Below are positions 22,088 through 32,823 of a stretch of DNA of 64,000 bases, in pieces. The notes below the pieces were generated by a model that saw nothing but the letters and a program-made list of their open reading frames with translations, did not search any database and had not been told where the DNA came from. Numbering within the stretch: the first letter of the stretch is position 1; every line of letters starts with the position of its first letter. The translations under genes and the position numbers were made by a program. This DNA is from Endocalyx cinctus (Eukaryota; Ascomycota; Sordariomycetes; Amphisphaeriales; Apiosporaceae). The stretch covers positions 682,001-746,000 of the forward strand of contig BCKC01000006.1 in the NCBI GenBank assembly GCA_001600455.1. Reading direction: 5' to 3'.

Positions 22088-23527
22088 TGATAGATGAAGA
22101 CGGATTTCGTTTTTTGGTATTATATGTTATATAAAATATTTGCGTTTAGGTATGCGGGTTCGTTACTTGCATTTTCAGGAGATAGAGTAGTTAAAAAGAT
22201 ACGCATGAGATAAGGTGCTACACTTTTTGCCTTTTTTTCCCTTTATTCTTTGTCTCCTTTTAATTCTTTGAATGACCTGCAATAGTAAAATAATCTCGCT
22301 CTCGGCGCTAGCACAAGACGGCGTACACTCAAATATGTTGGGCGTTGATGACTACCTAGGTATGCGGAATCAATATGTGTAAGCTTAAATGTATAGTATA
22401 CGCGTTCTCTTGCATACCAATACATTATAGTGCCTCAGTCTATGGTTGTCTGTAACGTTGACAAATACTGAAATAAAGTAAAACGGTAAGGTATCTGGTG
22501 ATTGATGACCCGGGCTATCAATAAAGAGGGTATCATTGATACTCTAAGTTGTATGCATTTAAATGTTTTTCTAGCATATTTATATATATATTCATATCTT
22601 GCTTGAATAACTTGACATGAATAAATCACGAGAAGAGAAACTCGGACGCTTTTAATTCTTCTAAACCATCTGATTGACTACCGGTCCATTTACTTGACTC
22701 TCGTTATTCTTATTTCAGGTCTACCTTATCACGCTTTATTGGTTCTTGTCAAGTTGACTCTTCCTCTCTCTTTCTGACGCAAGTAATTTATTCGTTAGCC
22801 GGTTTCTTAACGGATTTTTAATATTTAATTACTCAAATTCTCGTTCCTCGGATACGATAGGATAGTGTATAATCGATGGTCATGGCATCAATGTGACCCT
22901 ACGTATAAATATCGTCTATTACTCGGGAGTGGGAGAAGAAGAAGAATAAACATATCATCAAAGAAAGACCCTCGGACATTATGGGAAAACCTTCTAATAT
23001 AGCAGGAAAACGTCCTTTGAACCGTATCTATAGTTACTAAGCCAAAGTACATACACCAAGGGACACTCTTGTCTTTCAGACAATAACAACCTCTTTGTCC
23101 TATGAGAAACAATGTCAATTGAAGACAATCAAAACATACTACAATGTTCTAAATCAATGTTTCAGCGCTTTTCAATCCCGAAACAGAGGCGTTATAGTAC
23201 TTGAATTTGTTTCCATTGACATAATCTCGGAGTCTTGATCAACATACATGGGTTAATTATATCTTAAAAAGATATAAGTAATATCGGAATACATCATGAA
23301 ATTTGACAGAAAAAATCAACAAACTCAACATCTAAACTTTCCTAACTACTTCGTGTTATATCTTTCGTGGGAAAAACTACCAGTTTTAACCACCTACTAA
23401 CCATAGTTACTTTTTCTCCTCGCCAATTTTAGCGGAGTGACAGAGTATTTCTAGCTCAGAATACGCATACTTAGTAGGATCGACACCCCTCTTCCCTTGA
23501 GGACTTATTTATTTCGGAAGGGACAAG
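22088..23527. other. spacer and MFS promoter, no gene
   Basis: About 1.4 kb of AT-rich DNA. Only short, ATG-poor frames are present. The right end is the promoter of the plus-strand MFS transporter. Confidence 0.65.
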
Positions 23528-25327
23528 ATGTCCGGGTCTGGAAACCCCACTGGAGGTTCAGTGCCGTGGTATAAACGCCCGCGCTATACCGGAGCAGCTA
23601 ATAACCTGAAGAGTTCACCACAGACATCTGCAGCACCAACCACGACGACACCGGAAGAAGAGATCGAAGACATTGAATACCCCTCCGGACCTAAGGTATG
23701 GGCAGTCATCTTCATGCTAGCTCTATCCGTATTTCTTGTCGCGCTTGACCAAACCATTATCGCGCCCGCTCTAGGCGCTATAACCACCCAGTTTCAGAGC
23801 GTCAATGACATCGGCTGGTACGGCAGCGCCTACCTACTGACGTCGACAGCTATGCAGCCCCTGTACGGTTCCATATACCGCCTGTTTGACATCAAGATCA
23901 CGTTCCTGGCCGCCATCGCCCTCTTCGAGCTCGGTAGTCTCGTCTCGGCCATAGCGTTCACGTCCAAGGCCTTCATCATCGGACGCGCCGTCGCCGGTCT
24001 GGGTTCCGCCGGCCTGTTCTCCGGAGCCTACGTCATCATCTCCTACACCTTACCTCTGCGGAGGCGACCCCTCTCGTTCGGCCTGTTCGGCGCCCAGTTC
24101 GGTATCGCGTCCGTGGTGGGACCGCTCATGGGAGGCGCCTTCACCGATCGCTTGTCGTGGAGGTGGTGCTTCTATATCAACCTGCCTATCGGGGCTTTGG
24201 CGTTGGTGGTCATATTTTTCTTCCTCCGGCTACCCGAAAGTGCGTCCACGACGAACCAGACCGAGCCTTCGCCGTCTGCTTGGTCGAGGTTTCTCAGCCT
24301 CGATTTGATCGGCGCCGCCGTCGTCGTTCCGGCTATCGTTATGCTGCTCCTCGCTTTGCAGTGGGGCGGTACCGAGTACCCCTGGAACGACAAGACGATC
24401 ATCGGCTTGTTCGTCGGTGCGGGCGTCATGAGTTTGATCTTTATCGGCGTCGAGTATTGGCAGCAGGATAGGGGCCTGTTACCCCCGAGGTTCTTCACGA
24501 CTCTGAACTTGGTCTCGGTCATGACATTCGGCTTCTTTTTCGGAGCTACCTTTATTCCTCTAGTGTACTATTTATGTAAGTATCTCTATCCAAACCTCTT
24601 TTTCTTTGTCGTCTTTATCATTATTATTATGAAATCTTTTTTTTTTTGCTGACTTAGATAAATACGTATAGCTCTTTATTTCCAGATCATCCAAGGCGTC
24701 AGCGCCGTACAAGCCGGTCTCAAGACCCTACCCCTCCTCCTCGCCGTGGTCGTCAGCTCGCTCGGGTCCGGAGTGCTCATAACGGTGTCGGGTTACTACT
24801 CGCCCTACGTACTCGTCGAAACCGCCCTCGTCTCCATCGGATGCGGCCTGATCGCGACCTTCAACCTGACGACCCCGTTCTCCAAGTGGTTCGGATACCA
24901 GGTGCTCGCGGGCCTCGGCGTCGGCATCGGGTTCCAAGCCGGCGCCACCGTCGTCCAGAACTCGCTCCCGCGCGAGTTCGTGCCCCAGGGCACCGCCTGC
25001 GTGCAGTTCTTCCGGTCCCTCGGCGCGTCCGTGTTCCTCGCCGTCGCCCAGACGGCCTTTCAGAACGGCCTCATCGCCGGCCTGAAGCGCCACGCGCCCC
25101 AGCTCCCGGTCGACCTGTTCCTCCACAGCGGCGTCAGCCAGATTCGGGAGCTGCTGGCCGCCGTGGGCCAGGAAGACGCCCTCGATAACGTCCTCGCCGC
25201 TTACATGGAGGGCTTGAGAAATACCTACTACATAGCCGCCGGCGTGTCGGCCATCGCTTTCATCGCCGGTTTGGGGCTGGATTGGAAGAAGATTCAGAAT
25301 AAGAAAGCTAGGGAGGCGGGTGCGTAA
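23528..25327 (+). CDS. MFS transporter, DHA14-type multidrug/toxin exporter
   Basis: Two exons, 23528-24575 and 24672-25327, with a 96-nt GT-AG intron in phase 1. I chose the acceptor TATAG at 24671 because it restores the conserved SLYFQIIQGVSAVQAG; the later CCAG would break the frame. 567 aa. The first 55 residues are a hydrophilic cytosolic tail. The segment ALDQTIIAPAL (about 72-82) is the motif at the end of TM1 in the 14-TM family, followed by WYGSAYLLTSTAMQPLYGSIYRLF and the antiporter-type segment GLFGAQFGIASVVGPLMGGAFTDRLSWRWCFYINLP, broken into shorter motifs in TM5-6. A proton-coupled plasma-membrane exporter of drugs or metabolites is inferred; substrate unknown. No biosynthetic core enzyme is adjacent. 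Confidence 0.92.
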
Positions 25328-25860
25328 ATACGAGATGAATCGGGGGAAGCGTGTAACATTCATGTACATAAATTTTCTTTTTTTTAACCCATTTTGCCTT
25401 CTTGTTAAGTAGGCAAAAGATGGGAATAAAAAAGAACAGTAATATATAGTCTCTCAGCTGATACTTACATAGTAATTCTTTATTCAGTTATTTGGGCGGG
25501 TCCCATAACTCCTGATTAGATTGACCACGCTTTTCTACGATGCTATACCATGCACATTGAATTTACAGGGTGCACTACCCCAGAGTATATAAAAGACATT
25601 ATTATCACATGGGGACTTTGAATTTGAGACACGAATTCAAATAATCATTGCAATAGCTACGAAAAATCTCTCAACGCCAAAAAAGAAATAGGGGTATCGC
25701 ACTTTGTTTTCCTAATGTTACAATTTCCGAACCGTGTAGACCATTTACCAGTTATTATTACTGTCACCATTTGACATATCCTCGTCTTGCGACACGTGGG
25801 GGTTTTTATCTTGCTTGAAACTCTTTTCAACTTGCTCGTCGATTTTCTGGCCCTCCATTT
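25328..25860. other. convergent 3' spacer
   Basis: 3' flanks of two convergent genes, AT-rich. No feature seen. Confidence 0.7.
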
Positions 25861-26769
25861 CTATCTGTAGGCGAAAATGGTGCTTTCCGTGTCGGCAGTG
25901 TACTCGGTGCGTTGATCGTACCTCTTCCGCGCATCGTTAGCGGCCGAGGCACCGACGAAGGCCCTCGGATCCGGGTGAGGAGGCATTCCGACGGGTCCAG
26001 TTATCGACGGCTGCGACGACTGCCTCCAAGGTCTCGAGGCGCGCCACGTAGGCGGGTCTTCCTGCCAAGGGGGAGTGGCCATCCATTGACCGCTCGGGAC
26101 CCTCTCGAGCGACTCTCGCTGCTGCATTTGCATTTGCTGCTGCTGTTGTTGCTGCTGCTGAAGAGAGGCGCGCATGTACGCCATCTCGGGAGCTTGGGGA
26201 GGGGCGAAGCCCGGAGGCGCCCCTTGCTGGGACATGGGCTGGGAGGCGACCGACCGCGCGGCGGCCCACTCCAGCTCGCCGACGGACGACTGCGCCTCCT
26301 GCATCCGCCGCTTGCGCTGGCGTCGCCTGTGCAGGAAGAAGATCAAGGCGCCGATGCCGATGACGGCGACGGTGACCCATATGCCTATGGCGGCCTTGGC
26401 GCCGGCGGTGAGCTGGGGGGCTCCGGCGTTGCCGTCGACGGGGGTGCCGTTCACGGCCGCGGCGCTGCTGGGTCCGTTTGCCTTCTGCTCGTCGACGTCG
26501 CTTACGGAGGACTGGTCGTCGGAGCTGGCGTCGTCGTCGTCCGACACCGAGTCCACCGACTCCTCCTCATCTTCCGCTTTTTCTTCTCCTACCGTGGCGG
26601 GAAGGTTGGTGCTTTGCCGGGCGTGCACTTGATGTCTTCTTAGAAAGTTGTTGAGGGCTTCTTCCGGGAGGGAGACCTCGCTGGATGAGACGCCCTGGAT
26701 CCAGGCGGCGGTGCCGACGAAGCTGGCCACGCGCGCCGCGCTGATGGCTCTTGGGAACTGGTAGGCCAT
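25861..26769 (-). CDS. single-pass membrane protein with acidic ectodomain and polyQ tail
   Basis: Single exon, 302 aa, ATG start. The N-terminus (residues 1-27) is weakly hydrophobic and may act as a signal sequence. Residues about 62-95 are a Ser/Asp/Glu-rich acidic run. A clear transmembrane helix AIGIWVTVAVIGIGALIFFL (127-146) is followed by a strongly basic stop-transfer HRRRQRKRR, giving an N-out, C-in type I topology. The cytosolic tail contains nine consecutive Gln (203-211) and Pro/Ala-rich sequence. The layout resembles fungal wall-stress sensors of the Mid2/Wsc kind, but there is no WSC domain and the ectodomain is not Ser/Thr-rich enough to be sure. Function unknown. Confidence 0.7.
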   Translation of the reverse strand: MAYQFPRAISAARVASFVGTAAWIQGVSSSEVSLPEEALNNFLRRHQVHARQSTNLPATVGEEKAEDEEESVDSVSDDDDASSDDQSSVSDVDEQKANGPSSAAAVNGTPVDGNAGAPQLTAGAKAAIGIWVTVAVIGIGALIFFLHRRRQRKRRMQEAQSSVGELEWAAARSVASQPMSQQGAPPGFAPPQAPEMAYMRASLQQQQQQQQQMQMQQRESLERVPSGQWMATPPWQEDPPTWRASRPWRQSSQPSITGPVGMPPHPDPRAFVGASAANDARKRYDQRTEYTADTESTIFAYR

Positions 26770-28094
26770 GATTTGAGAGATGTGGGAGTCTTGGAAACGG
26801 AAACTTCGTTGTCGTTAGGCTGTGATGGTATTCTGGTACGTGGTGTCGGTTATATTGTGGACCCCGTTTTTTTTTTCTTTTCCTCCCTGTCTGGTATACA
26901 CCTCGAACAAAAGGACCGGATTGAAGAGAACCGAAATTAGAGCGATTGACTATATTGAAGAAAAAAAATGTTTAATAAAAAGGCAAAGATTATCAAGAAA
27001 GAAAAAAAGTATTCCGTCAACGGTAAAGAATGGAAGGGGAAAAATAACAGGAGGTACCAAGCCCTAAGAAAATAATGACAAGAAAAGGACAAGAAAAGAA
27101 GAAACCAAGATAAGAAATTCTGGAAGCTTTTTTATGTATTTGAGGTCACGCGACACACGTTTATCCTTTTTTTCTTACTTTTCCCTCCATACCGAATAAC
27201 AATTGCGCAAGCGACATGTTTTCGGACGATAGAAACATTCTGACAATTCCCGTTTCGACTATGCGCTTAACTAGGTAAAAATAGTATCCGATCGCCAGCT
27301 TCCGAAACATGACTGCGATACCAAGAGGTATCAGACCGGTCGTAAGCAGCTTGGCAGGTTGCCATGTCTAGGTCGGCAGCCTACCCAAATCTTGGATATC
27401 TTCCCGCCAAGGCATAATTAAGATTGCGGAGGTCAATACGTAGTTCGCCACAGTAAGTAGTTAGAGCGAAAGCGATGACGATGATGATGATGGTTTACTT
27501 CTTATTTGATTAATGTGGAAGCGCACTGAGATTTTCTGTCACAGCCAAGAACGGCTACCATAAATATGACAACCGAAACAAGATAATGCGGAGATTATAG
27601 CTTACTTGTATCCATTCAAGGCGGCTATTAAATACCCGCGGGCTCTGTGCTCAAATAACGCCTGTATCTTCATCATTACTACTATTAAATAATATATAAG
27701 AGTCTACATATACAGATGCACTTTTTTTTTTCTACCTTGTTTGTTTGTAGACCCTGAACAATTTTGAAAGTGTGGACAAATTCCATTTCGACGATCTTCT
27801 GTATTGGACGGAAGAAATATCGGATTGGTGCGTAAAAGTAGTTAAGCTCTTGTTTCATGTTTCATAATTATCAAAATGGATGCGAATTTGTTTCAATTAA
27901 AGATACCTTCTCGCAATCCATTGCGTATTTCATAAATTAAACTTCTTAATCGCCACGTAATCAATTTTTGTATGTGACGTGAACAAGATATGATGTAAAT
28001 TCCTATCGGATTTGATACCGAAGGGTATATCTAAAAGGTTAAGGCTTCCTCCCCTCCCTTGTTTTCTTTTCGAACACCTTTTACATGCATTTGC
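26770..28094. other. spacer, no gene
   Basis: About 1.3 kb with A-rich and T-rich tracts. The frame at 26822-27067 is low-complexity Lys/Arg with no domain. Nothing else seen. Confidence 0.65.
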
Positions 28095-29312
28095 TTACTT
28101 CGCGAGCTGGTTTAATATTTTTCTGCGCCAATTTTCCGGGTATCCCCTTTTGATCCTCCAAGCCTCGGCCTCGGACTCGATCGCCTCGGTGTGAGCTTGT
28201 CTCCAACTGCCCATGACGTCCTGGCGCCACACGGCTTTATTCCCAAACGCCCAAGAAAGGTACCCTTCCGCTCTCGCATCGCCACCGGGAGATCGGAGGA
28301 GCCCCACCGAGACGTCGAAGACGTCGTTCTTCTGGATCGCGCTGTAGAGTACGTGGGCTGCGCAGCGGCCGCAGAAGAACCTTTGCACGTGTTCCGAAGT
28401 GCGCTTGCAAACGAGGGTGCCGAATCTGGGATCGTACCCGTCCTCCCCTTCTTTCTTGGAAACGGCATCGGCCAGCTCGTTCCCCGTGGTCGGAAACCCG
28501 CCCGTTTCGCCGGGGAACGAGATGAATCGCGAAGGCGTGAACGTCCAGTGATGCATGCTTATACTCGAGGCCAGCCGGCAGCTGTCGCACGCGTCGAAGC
28601 TTGCTATGAGCTTGTACGTCTTCGGATCCACGAACGTCGGGAGCTCTTCCGGTGGTAGCTTGGCGTACTCGTCCGGGGACGGGTGGAGCACTAGATCGAC
28701 CCCACCGCAGTGGCAGCGAATGGGGACGTCGTTACTCTTGCTAGCGATCGTCTTATCGGCCGCGTCGGGCAACGATTCGACAGGGAGCCAGTCCTCGTCC
28801 AGCTGTTTGCTTTGGTCCTTTTGGCCGGCCCAAAGGCGCGGTTTCCTGGTGACGCCATCCCCGTCCACCCAGGGATATTGCAGCCAAGGGGACGCGCCGC
28901 CGTCGACGGTGTCTTCCAGAAAGATGTGGTCGGCGATGGCGATGAGGTTGGGCACGTCCGAGTGGGCGATAGCGCCTAGGAAGACGCCGTAACTCTCCGG
29001 CTTCGCGTTTTCTCCCTCGTGGAAGGCGAAGAACATCTTGGTGAGACATTCCCCGCAGAAGACGACGTCGAACCTCTTTGAGAACGGGTACGTCTTCAAC
29101 CCCGGGGAGTTGTAGATAGTGTCTATGTCGCCCGGCCATATGAAGTCGCTGCCGTACATGGCGCCCGTCAGACTGCGGCACGAGTTACAGTGGCAGAAGG
29201 CCGCTTCGATGGGTAAGGAAGAACGCGGGACGGTGGTGGTGAACCGCTGCGCCTTACAGAAGCACTCTGCGACGACCTCCACATTCTGCTGTTGATCTCC
29301 ACTATCTGCCAT
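28095..29312 (-). CDS. protein with two GFA/CENP-V-type zinc domains
   Basis: Single exon, 405 aa, ATG at 29312. Two tandem Mss4-like/GFA folds are visible. The first has C17-F-C19, C40-H-C42-x2-C45 and C86-x2-C89 (FCGECLTKMF). The second, about 195-360, has IRCHCGGVDL, FDACDSCRLAS and FCGRCAAHV. These cysteine sets bind zinc in the glutathione-dependent formaldehyde-activating family. Family members are widespread in filamentous fungi and mostly of unproven activity, so an S-hydroxymethylglutathione role is only a possibility. No signal peptide or membrane helix; cytosolic location inferred. Confidence 0.85.
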   Translation of the reverse strand: MADSGDQQQNVEVVAECFCKAQRFTTTVPRSSLPIEAAFCHCNSCRSLTGAMYGSDFIWPGDIDTIYNSPGLKTYPFSKRFDVVFCGECLTKMFFAFHEGENAKPESYGVFLGAIAHSDVPNLIAIADHIFLEDTVDGGASPWLQYPWVDGDGVTRKPRLWAGQKDQSKQLDEDWLPVESLPDAADKTIASKSNDVPIRCHCGGVDLVLHPSPDEYAKLPPEELPTFVDPKTYKLIASFDACDSCRLASSISMHHWTFTPSRFISFPGETGGFPTTGNELADAVSKKEGEDGYDPRFGTLVCKRTSEHVQRFFCGRCAAHVLYSAIQKNDVFDVSVGLLRSPGGDARAEGYLSWAFGNKAVWRQDVMGSWRQAHTEAIESEAEAWRIKRGYPENWRRKILNQLAK

Positions 29313-31159
29313 GATTTCTTGTTTAAGTTAATGAGGGTATGAGTTACCAACGGAATGTGAGAAAACAGAAACGTGGAGGCGTCAATTGCTTTACTTCGTA
29401 AGCTATATATGGGTGCTAAGTTATGGGACTCAAATCGACGCCCTTCATGCTTGGCATGTCGTTGATATGTAAGCGCAGCATCCATGGATACAAGTATGGT
29501 ATAAAAACATGCATAAGCCCCCACCTACAGTGCGGAGGAAGAGCTTCAGGCATTCATATTGTATGTATACTTATATACTAGAAGTGAGCTTGCAGCCTAC
29601 AGAAGCTGAGAAGGACCTGAGTTTACAACGATGATACGAGATAAGATAAGATAAGACGAGGAAACGACAGGGGCTTTAGAGATGGTTCCATACACAGTAG
29701 AGAGGCGTGTAGAAGACCTTTCGTAAACTCAGGCATAAGGGTTGTTGATCAGGTAATAAGATAGTAAGTGGGATATATGGATACTTACTTAAAGCACACA
29801 CCCAGAACATCTTCCCACTCACTTACTTCCCATCCTTCCTTCCTCAACCTTATTATTAGAAGAATTATACTACTGTGTAGTTATTTTTCGAACGGTAAGC
29901 TCCCAGTACAGCTTCCGTGACATATATGCACCTAAATCAAGAGTTAAAACACTGCTTGCCACCTCCCCATATTCTGAAATCTTCGATACATTTTCGGCTG
30001 TTTTGATTTGTGACGCTTGGCTACGAAGACAAGTTCCCTCGATTCGTTCCGGTTAGGATACCACAAAACACGGAAGAGGGATGTTTCGCCGTTACTTTCG
30101 AGCGGAAATATTCTCGCCGCGGGGGCGCTTTCATTAATAAGAGGAGCTTACGGCCTCGGGAATTTCGCACGGCGGAAGGAATAAGAAATACATGCTGGAT
30201 CCCTGCTAGAACTATCGCTGGCGGAAACACAATTTGCCCAAGAACACTATGAAGACGCGAGATATTAACGACGACGTGGCTCTCTCTTATCGGAGTAAAG
30301 CATTCTCAGCCGTAAGTAAGTATGCGCTCACCGGTGGCCAGGCGACCCGAATGATCGTCCTGTCCATATACGACATACTAGGTCAAGAAGGAATCCGAAA
30401 TCAAGTAAGAAGGGTCAGGCAACAATTCCGCGAGGGCCAAACCCAACGAAAACGGAAGCACTAATAGTATCATCGGTACCCAATAATAAATAGGGAGGCC
30501 TGACTTAATCGAGCTAAATTTGTTCCATACGCCAAGTTCTAGGAAGCCCGAAGATTGTTGGCCCATGGTAGAGGGCTGGATAGATGTAGAAATGGACCAA
30601 ATTGTGTATTCTCGGAATATTTCCTCATACTTGGACTAATTATACAGTAACAAGGTCACATACTACTTAAAATTGTAGATAGAGAGGAAGAGATTGTTAG
30701 CAAGCAATATCCTCTGAGATTAGGTTTTATTTATACCAACGACTTCTAAATATCAAGGGAGTGGCAAAATTACGCTCTTTTCTGCTTATTCCGTGGCTCC
30801 TATTTGTGTTATCGGTTAATCTGTATAGTCTGGGCAATCTATTAGATCACATAGATCACTCGAGTTAAATCGGTCTCCTGGAACAAATGCCGGATCAGAA
30901 TATTAATAGCGTTACAGTTTCATATTTTGGCCGACCAATCACCTAAGTTGAATTAGGATAGTAATTAACACAACTGTGAAACAGTATATGCCCAGTTGGA
31001 CTCAAATGAAAAGAAAAAAAATCAAAACCTCTGTTAACGCAACTTTTGACTTGATCTTCTCCTTATTCGGCTGTTTTTTTCGAGACTCCGGCTTTTCTGT
31101 TAACCCTAAGCCCACTTCTTGCAATACCGGTGACGGCAATTTGAGAAACATTCATTAGA
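29313..31159. other. spacer with no supported gene
   Basis: About 1.85 kb. The left end is the promoter of the GFA-type gene. Between 30010 and 30570 both strands show short open frames, including a minus-strand ATG frame (30566-30378) with one hydrophobic segment (YYWVPMILLVLPFSLGLALA). They cannot be joined into a recognisable protein and may be a decayed gene or chance. Confidence 0.55.
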
Positions 31160-31624
31160 TTAAGCAAATTTTCCAACCGAGATTTCAACTAGGCCAATAG
31201 CGCCATCGGGGCTCCATTGTCCCACATTAACGCCGTACCCATCCTTCGGAGCACTCGAGAATGAGTTCGACCCAGATCCCCAGGGACAATCCCAGGCGAT
31301 AGTAGAAATCGTCTTATTCTCGTCGGCGTCGTGTAAATCGAGTTGGCCCGTCGTGCCGGAGGGCGAAGATTCCCGACCACAGGCCCGGACATGAGCATCG
31401 TTTCCCGGCTGGATAACGATAGCGTCAACTTCACTAGCCGTGAGCTCGTCACCCTTGGTATTCCCATAGAACTTTCCCCTGCATTTTTCGTTAGCTATTT
31501 GGGACATGTATTATAATGCTGAGCACCTGACGTCTTACCAAGAAACTCCGGCATTTTGAATCTTGATCGTCATAGTTTTGGATATGTTTCTAAAATGCAT
31601 ATCAACCCATTGGTCATAACCCAT
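31160..31624 (-). CDS. aegerolysin-family protein
   Basis: Two exons, 31624-31539 and 31478-31160, with a 60-nt GT-AG intron; 134 aa, a normal length for the family. The N-terminal exon (MGYDQWVDMHF, IKIQNAGVSW) and the second exon (WGKFYG, QPGNDAHVRACGRESSPSGTTG and the hallmark WDCPWGS) follow the aegerolysin beta-sandwich in order. Aegerolysins bind membrane lipids such as ceramide phosphoethanolamine. Some form pores only with a separate MACPF partner; none is seen within this window. There is no signal peptide, as usual in this family. A TATA box lies 128 nt upstream of the ATG. The gene appears intact. Biological role, such as development, defence or insect interaction, cannot be decided from the sequence. 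Confidence 0.9.
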
Positions 31625-31751
31625 GATGACGACTGAGCAAATGTTTTAACAGAAAAGATTGTGAGTTTGGTAGTAAAAGAGATGGCGTGGTGCTTTCAAG
31701 TAGTTTAAGGCGTTGACTTGGAAGCTGTTGTTGACCCTGGGAAGGGTAGAG

Positions 31752-31759
31752 TTTATATA
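31752..31759 (-). promoter_or_regulatory. TATA box of the aegerolysin gene
   Basis: Minus-strand TATATAAA, about 128 nt upstream of the start codon, a good core-promoter match at normal spacing for a strongly regulated fungal gene. Confidence 0.55.
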
Positions 31760-31998
31760 CATCGTGCGTTGCTTTCCGTAAGTTATGTTAATAACAATGT
31801 GGTCAAGAGACCGACTATCTGTTTTGACCGAGAAAAGAAAAGAAAGGGCACACGAATTCTGAAGTCGGGAAGTTTGACTAACGCAATACACGATTATTGA
31901 TGGCTGCTGTCACGGCATGGCATAGTGCATGGTGGTATATATGGATAAATACTTTGAATGGGACTATTTGAAGTGAGGCTAGCTGAAGGTTGCTGGCA

Positions 31999-32064
31999 CC
32001 TGCCATACAATGGCATTTGTATCTTTTTAGAATACCTGAATCACTTAGTACTTTTCTTTCTTCT
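31999..32064 (+). repeat. direct repeat copy A (about 65 bp)
   Basis: Starts CCTGCCATACAATGGCATTT and continues through cacttagtacttttctttc. The same sequence with a few mostly transition differences recurs in the same orientation at 34930-34994. It overlaps the outer left edge of the foldback repeat. Confidence 0.8.
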
Positions 32065-32372
32065 TTAACTTTAGGATCTTCGATGAAATGTACTGATTAC
32101 CTCGAGCCTTTTCCTTGATATATCGTATATGCCATCACAGCTACGCCTTTTCCAACCCCGCTAAGAGGTTAAACCAGTTTAAGTCCGCGTATTTATCGAC
32201 TGGCCGACCATGGGTTTAGCCTCTTACCGGTGATAAGGTGGCGTTTAAGGGGATGAAAAAGCGTAGCTGTGATGGCACATAATATCAAGGCAAAGGCTCG
32301 AAGTAATCAGTATATTTATTCATCGAAGATCCCAAAGTTGAAGAAGAAAGGAAAGTGCCTGAGTCTCTCAGG
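32035..32372. mobile_element. imperfect foldback (MITE-like) element
   Basis: Left arm 32035-32176 and right arm 32212-32372 are imperfect reverse complements over about 140 bp. Shared blocks include CTTCTTTAACTTT/CTTCTTCAACTTT, GGATCTTCGATGAA, TACTGATTAC and GCCATCACAGCTACGC. The spacer is only about 35 bp. Differences between arms are mainly transitions plus small indels. It has no coding capacity. A non-autonomous foldback or MITE-type element is the best reading. Target-site duplications could not be defined. Confidence 0.75.
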
Positions 32373-32703
32373 TTGTTTTATCGAGAATGTCAGGCTGAAC
32401 TTGGTGCACAATGACTGTTAAAATTTCTTTTTAAAGGCTCCGGTCGATTCCCGGTTATTCCTCATCGACCAACAACGCGGCCGCCATAGGCCCTCGCGAG
32501 CCAATTAGCACAAGGCACCGTTTACCGCTTAATTCGTACGGTAAATATGTACAATCGCCACTTTAAACTAAGAAATGGGGGAGCTGTTGCTGTTGATATT
32601 TCCGACTGCTGATATGTCGTTGTCCGGAGGAAAGGGACCGTCACACACGTAATTGTGTAAAAAAATCATTATTTTCTCTGCGTAAGTGTGAAATTTTGTC
32701 GAG

Positions 32704-32710
32704 TATAAAA
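32704..32710 (+). promoter_or_regulatory. TATA box in front of the DAO-type pseudogene
   Basis: TATAAAA 114 nt upstream of the ATG, so the core promoter survives although the reading frame is broken. Confidence 0.5.
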
Positions 32711-32823
32711 TTAGGACATTTTCCCGCATATGAAGACCTTTACCTGCGTGTTGATATATAGTCTAGAGGAGATCTGAAGAGTTCCAGTTCTTATTTTCTT
32801 TCTGATTATTTACTTTTTTTAAA

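Larger units (their letters stand above)
31625..32823. other. divergent spacer between aegerolysin and DAO-type pseudogene
   Basis: Holds the aegerolysin promoter at left, a large foldback repeat in the middle (32035-32372) and the TATA-containing promoter of the broken oxidase at right. Confidence 0.7.

Noticed and set aside
32430..32470. CCGGTCGATTCCCGG, similar to a tRNA T-arm
   Set aside because: No A-box, anticodon arm or acceptor stem could be formed upstream, so a tRNA gene is not supported.
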